A DNA stretch of 11,038 bases from Larix sibirica (lineage: Eukaryota; Streptophyta; Pinopsida; Pinales; Pinaceae), in the NCBI GenBank assembly GCA_004151065.3, contig NWUY0304020715.1, positions 1 to 11,038 on the forward strand, given 5' to 3'. The notes below the pieces were generated by a model, which saw only the letters and a list, made by a program, of their open reading frames with translations, was not told the origin of the DNA and did not search any database. Each line of letters opens with the position of its first letter. Within the stretch, counting starts at the first letter, position 1. The position numbers were made by a program, and so were the translations under genes. This document shows, one piece after another, positions 7,641 through 11,038 of this stretch.

Positions 7641-8500
7641 GGCTAGCTCCTTTCCTTGCACACCCTTTAGTTGACTGTTTAGTTTTTCAATAAACTTCCA
7701 TATTTCTTATAGTATATATTTTAATTCTTCCTTTTAAGGCATAAATGAGAAGTTATAACATAATTTGTTTTTATTGCTTCCTAGTTTTTGGTTTCTCCCT
7801 TAGCTTCTTTGACCTTATACCATTTATTAGGTAATTCATCTAAAGTATTTGGAATCATGTGTGGCCATGTTATTTAATATTTGTAGACTATCCTACACCA
7901 TTCTTGTTCACATCTATGTATATGAGCTACTAGGTGACGGGTCCAAACCAAGTATACATTTTTCTATATAATCATTTTCTTCTAGATTCCCTTCAAATAT
8001 TTCAATGAAATATGTTGATGCAGTTGTCCACATCTGAAGCCATGCTTTATGAGTGTCCCACCATCTCGTGAATTTCCTTGTAAATGTATGGACAATACTT
8101 TGTAGATTTCCCTACTCACCAACGTTCTTTGTTACTTAGCTGACATGTGCTAACAATGAGTCTCTTTCTTTGTATATTAGGGGAGGAAGAACTATTTATT
8201 TTATGTCATTTGGTATGAGGATTGGGGTCTGAATTTCTCTTCTTTCATGAATTCATGGGACCATTGAGACCGAGAAACACTCACAATAACTAAATTTTGG
8301 TATGGCTTCTATTGTTCAATAATCTTTATCTTTTGATTCATAATTCTCCATTTTCTAGTCATACAACTGTGTATATGAGTTATAGCCAATAGATAAAGTT
8401 GTCCCAATATATAATTGTCCTTCATTATTAGGTTCAACTGTGTCTTGATCACCTTGAATAAACTTATATAACTTCCTTATATTAGCTTCTTCACCATAGG
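7640..8500 (-). pseudogene. Second gag-like, Trp-rich module upstream of reverse transcriptase (decayed)
   Basis: Minus-strand translation gives EGQLYIGTTLSIGYNSYT near 8420-8360, then IYKERDSLLAHVS, and an open run with TRKFTRWWDTHKAWLQMW and STYFIEIFEGNLEEND at about 8085-7970. After a frameshift comes HRCEQEWCRI and then TLDELPNKWYK with a following GET at about 7910-7790. A Trp-rich helical segment followed by a T-L-x-x-L-P-x-x-W-Y type motif is what I associate with plant retrotransposon gag capsid domains. It lies after a cluster of zinc knuckles, whereas capsid normally precedes them, so the window holds two gag-like units. Some in-frame TAG/TAA codons sit where Gln would fit. Family assignment is by eye; it could instead be a lineage-specific ORF between gag and pol. 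Confidence 0.5.
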
Positions 8501-9300
8501 GTCTTGTCCATGGATTCCCTTCATTAGAGTCGAGGGGTATTATAATTAATTTCCCCTACCCTTTAATATTTATCCAATGAGATGGATGCCTTAATATTCC
8601 TTCCCTATGTTCGACCTACCCAAGTTGTATATGGTGCCATTCCATCGACTAATTTGATGACCTCATAGTCGATTGTTGTTGATGTTCCCATAATACTTGT
8701 TCATACATCTTTTAACACTCTAATTGGTTCAATCAGAGCATGATCTGCTAGTTTGAGGTAATTTAAATATCTCACCTAGTTGTATTGTCCCATATTTACC
8801 CATGTTGCTTGCGGTAGTATGTTTTCTTGTGATACGAAGTTGACTAGAACCTACCAAACCTGATAATATTCTATTTCGAGGTCAACTAAGGGGTCTCGAT
8901 CCTCTGAATTTTTCACGTCATGATTCAGGTTACAGTTTTTGAACTTCTTCCATTTTCTTGATAATATTTTAAAAGACTTAATAGCTCAATTAATCTATTG
9001 ACTTATTCTACTTTAGTTAAGAGGAAGAGAAATTCATTTAACATAACGTTTCTATTAGTATGTTCTTGTGGAACTTCATGTAACTTATTTTCTGAAACGA
9101 TGTCTCGAAATAGTTTTAGTGCTTCCTTGGATATTCTTTTTTGTTTCTTGGGGTTAGGGTACTACACTTATTTATTTTTCCTTATTCTCGCAATAATATT
9201 ATCTTATGTGGTTTCATTCCCTATTGTGGAACCAGACTTTGTGATTACTTGTAATTTTTTGGAATTTAACTTTCTGTATTTCAGGAATCTCTGTAGTAGG
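8500..9300 (-). pseudogene. Unassigned retroelement coding relic between zinc knuckles and second gag-like module
   Basis: This stretch continues the coding sequence downstream of the zinc knuckles after a frameshift. Readable pieces include LLQRFLKYRKL and VITKSGSTIGNETT near 9290-9205, FLFLLTKVE and RLIELLSLLKYYQENG near 9010-8940, and IDYEVIKLVDGMAPYTTWVG near 8670-8600. The coding look (long stop-poor runs that resume after single stops) supports it as part of the same element. A protease is expected between gag and reverse transcriptase in Ty3/Gypsy, but I found no D-T/S-G-A motif here. The region may be the gag C-terminus, a protease too decayed to see, or an extra protein of the lineage. 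Confidence 0.5.
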
Positions 9301-9340
9301 TGAATGTTCTTTTTATTTCAATTTTTTCTAACATGATTGG

Positions 9341-9802
9341 AAAATATTCTAATTAATGATCTCCAACACCACATTTGGTGCATAATTTTAGGTTGGATTT
9401 GTCTTTTATGGGACAATCGAGACTAAAGTGGTAAGTTTTTTAGTATATAAATAAATATGGTTTTCCTGGTCAACCACCACAATGATCCCTCCCGTTTCCA
9501 TTTCGCCCCCTATAACCACCACGATTTCCATAACCACATCTACCACCATATCCTCCTTGATCATTACATCCATTATCTTGGTAGCTATTTTTTTGTTGAT
9601 TTTGGTCAGTTACTTGGGTGTGATAGACATTTATTTTATTTCTTGCATTCAATTGGAATTCAAAAGTGTTATGGGATTCCTCTTCATAGATGGCACACCA
9701 TTTTCTTTTATTATTCTTGAATTTGTGTGGACAATCATGGGATACATGGTTAGTTGTACATTCACAAATTTCACAGTAACTCTCCACATACATAGTGGTC
9801 AA
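9341..9802 (-). pseudogene. gag: Gag nucleocapsid: four decayed CCHC zinc knuckles with Gly/Arg-rich linker
   Basis: One minus-strand frame, open from 9802 to a stop at 9470 and readable through stops to 9341, holds four CCHC-like motifs. Knuckle 1 (9775-9731) is complete but has five instead of four residues between the second Cys and His. Knuckle 2 (9697-9656) keeps the first Cys and the His but has Tyr and Phe for the second and third Cys. Knuckle 3 (9454-9413) keeps HFSLDC but has lost its first two Cys. Knuckle 4 (9382-9341) reads CTKC, then His, with Phe for the last Cys. Between knuckles 2 and 3 is an RGG-like stretch (GGYGGRCGYGNRGGYRGR). Knuckles and RGG-like runs bind nucleic acid, here presumably the element RNA. 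All four motifs lie in the same frame, so point changes rather than indels did the damage here. Confidence 0.85.
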
Positions 9803-9839
9803 GTATCTTGGTTTCGAATGACCTACTTCCTATAGTTTT

Positions 9840-10980
9840 CCTTGGTGTGGCCATCATACAAATAGTTTGTACACCATAACTCTGAACATTGTATGGTAAG
9901 GTACTTAATAGATATTTGTATCATGTCAATTATTTCTTCTATTATATTTTCAGTGCTTAGTGTGACCCATTCATCATCAATCTCAATAAACTAAGCTATT
10001 CTCAAAGCTCCCTTTTAAGTTTTAGTTTCATGCATTCTAAGAGATGACCCGACTCTAAGAAGTAGTCTTGCAACAAACCACTGAACTAGTAATTGGTTTT
10101 CTATTGCTTATGGTATTTGAATACGAAGATATTTAAATCTTTTATCATAATCATGAACATATTCTATTGGTAATTGCTTAATTTATTTTAGCTTTTGTGT
10201 TGCTAAATGTTTTTTATCTTGTGTTTCACAAAATGTGAATAAGTTCTACTTGATTTCATTCTTTATCCTATTATGGTTTTCTATGTAGTTCATGAATCAT
10301 GCCAAGCCTTGTTTTCTCAAAGCTCCCGCAAACTATGCCACGTGTTTTCTTTGTTGATGACATAAGTCAAATCCCAAATATTTTTGCATAAGAACCAATG
10401 TCATTTGGGATATTCATCCCCTTTGTAGATGTGTATTTACATAGTGTGGTTGATCTCCATTGCCGATGCAATTAGTACGATTTTTTTGAAGTTTGGATTT
10501 CCAACTCTTTATAACTAGCGATTTCAAAAGCTCATGAATCTTTGACTTTGTCTCTTGTCGATTTGTTGGTGTTTCTTCTTCTTCACTAATGAAATATGGT
10601 AGGGGTGTTATTGCATGAGGCCAGAGTACTTGGCAAGGATTCCAGATGGTCCCTCACCTAGAATGATGGAAACCTAGTTTCCATCCCCAAGTATCTCAAT
10701 TATCATCCTAACAATTCGAATTGTTTCATCTAGTCAATTCCATATTGATGTTTGACTAGGTTCAATGCACAAGTTATTGGATTAAAATTCTCTAATAGTG
10801 GCACTTTGAGGAGATTGTGGTGGTGTTTTAAGAACTGTAACCTCTTATCTATTAGTTTCTTTTCTACCCCGTGATTATAGCAGACGTAGTGATCCAAATC
10901 ATGTGACCACTTTCTATAGCTCATCATCCAGGGTTGGATTAGATGTGTTCACTACCTATTCTTCCTCTAGTTGATCAAAC
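9840..10980 (-). pseudogene. gag: Gag, capsid-like N-terminal part (decayed)
   Basis: Translating the minus strand gives gag-like protein in several frames. The first stretch (about 10980-10730) includes LLDFMFDQLEEE and then KKLIDKRLQFLKHHHN, rich in charged and hydrophobic helical residues. Around 10400-10320 lie segments such as GMNIPNDIGSYAKIFG and ENTWHSLREL, as in Retrotrans_gag-type capsid domains. Around 10180-9990 one frame continues through several stops with VHDYDKRFKYLRIQIP, QLLVQWFVARLL and LRMHETKT, which resembles the conserved C-terminal part of plant Ty3/Gypsy capsid. Gag would bind the element RNA and build the cytoplasmic particle. Several of the stops would be Gln codons if a T were C. 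The N-terminus and start codon cannot be fixed because frames change often near the window edge. Confidence 0.7.
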
Positions 10981-11038
10981 ATAAAATCAAGTAGTTCCAC
11001 ACTTGTGCCAGGGTAATTTTTAGGGGCAAAATTTCACC

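Larger units (their letters stand above)
2644..11038 (-). mobile_element. Decayed Ty3/Gypsy LTR retrotransposon (host element, upstream LTR outside window)
   Basis: Read on the minus strand, recognisable retroelement modules occur in the order gag and zinc knuckles, linker, reverse transcriptase, RNase H, integrase. Integrase after RNase H is the Ty3/Gypsy order; Ty1/Copia has integrase before reverse transcriptase. Every module carries in-frame stops or frameshifts, so the copy is dead. The reverse transcriptase is split by a nested element at 4952-6851. No chromodomain follows the integrase GPY/F module, so a non-chromovirus lineage is more likely; this is inference. Neither LTR is identified: the upstream one would lie beyond 11038, and the downstream one is either hidden in 2015-2640 or lies beyond the left edge after an extra ORF. 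Confidence 0.88.

Noticed and set aside
8998-9303. Plus-strand 101-codon hydrophobic open frame resembling a membrane protein
   Set aside because: The hydrophobic look comes from reading the complement of A-rich Lys/Asn codons; the minus strand continues the gag-pol relic here.
9457-9835. Two plus-strand open frames, one His/Asn-rich and one Ile/Thr-rich
   Set aside because: They are antisense shadows of the Gly/Arg-rich and zinc-knuckle region of gag; the odd composition comes from the GGN and CAN repeats on the other strand.

Overview
The window looks like repetitive nuclear DNA from a land plant. It is AT-rich, I see no intact host gene, tRNA, rRNA or CRISPR array, and almost everything recognisable is old LTR-retrotransposon sequence full of stops and frameshifts. 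A large-genome seed plant, perhaps a gymnosperm, would fit, but that is inference from the degree of decay and nesting, not from a marker gene.

The main occupant is a decayed Ty3/Gypsy-type element on the minus strand, read from about 10980 down to about 2645. In element order it holds: a gag region with a capsid-like part (about 10980-9840) and four decayed CCHC zinc knuckles around a Gly/Arg-rich linker (9775-9341); an unassigned stretch (about 9300-8500); a second gag-like, Trp-rich module (about 8450-7640); a linker (about 7620-7250); reverse transcriptase in two pieces (7250-6852 and 4951-4470); RNase H (about 4470-3950); and integrase with a D,D-35-E-type core and a GPY/F module, ending at a stop at 2644-2646. 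The upstream LTR must lie beyond the right edge.

A younger but also decayed Ty1/Copia-type element of about 1.9 kb lies inside the reverse transcriptase gene on the plus strand (4952-6851). It has a left LTR-like repeat, a run of 22-bp tandem repeats, a small pol relic in which an integrase piece is joined to what looks like the RNase H tail, a polypurine tract, and a right LTR. The 5-bp flanks (TAAAT / CAAAT) look like a target-site duplication with one change. The host gene stops on one side of the insert and resumes on the other, which fixes the order of events.

Downstream of integrase (2014 to 1, minus strand) is a long decayed reading frame of unknown family. It has an intact 111-codon core, a possible coiled coil and a Pro/Gln-rich stretch. 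It sits where some plant Ty3/Gypsy lineages carry an env-like or additional ORF. Its stops are mostly TAG where CAG would fit and TGA where CGA would fit, as expected from deamination of methylated cytosine at CHG and CG sites in plants. This extra ORF and the doubled gag-like organisation are the least explained parts of the window.
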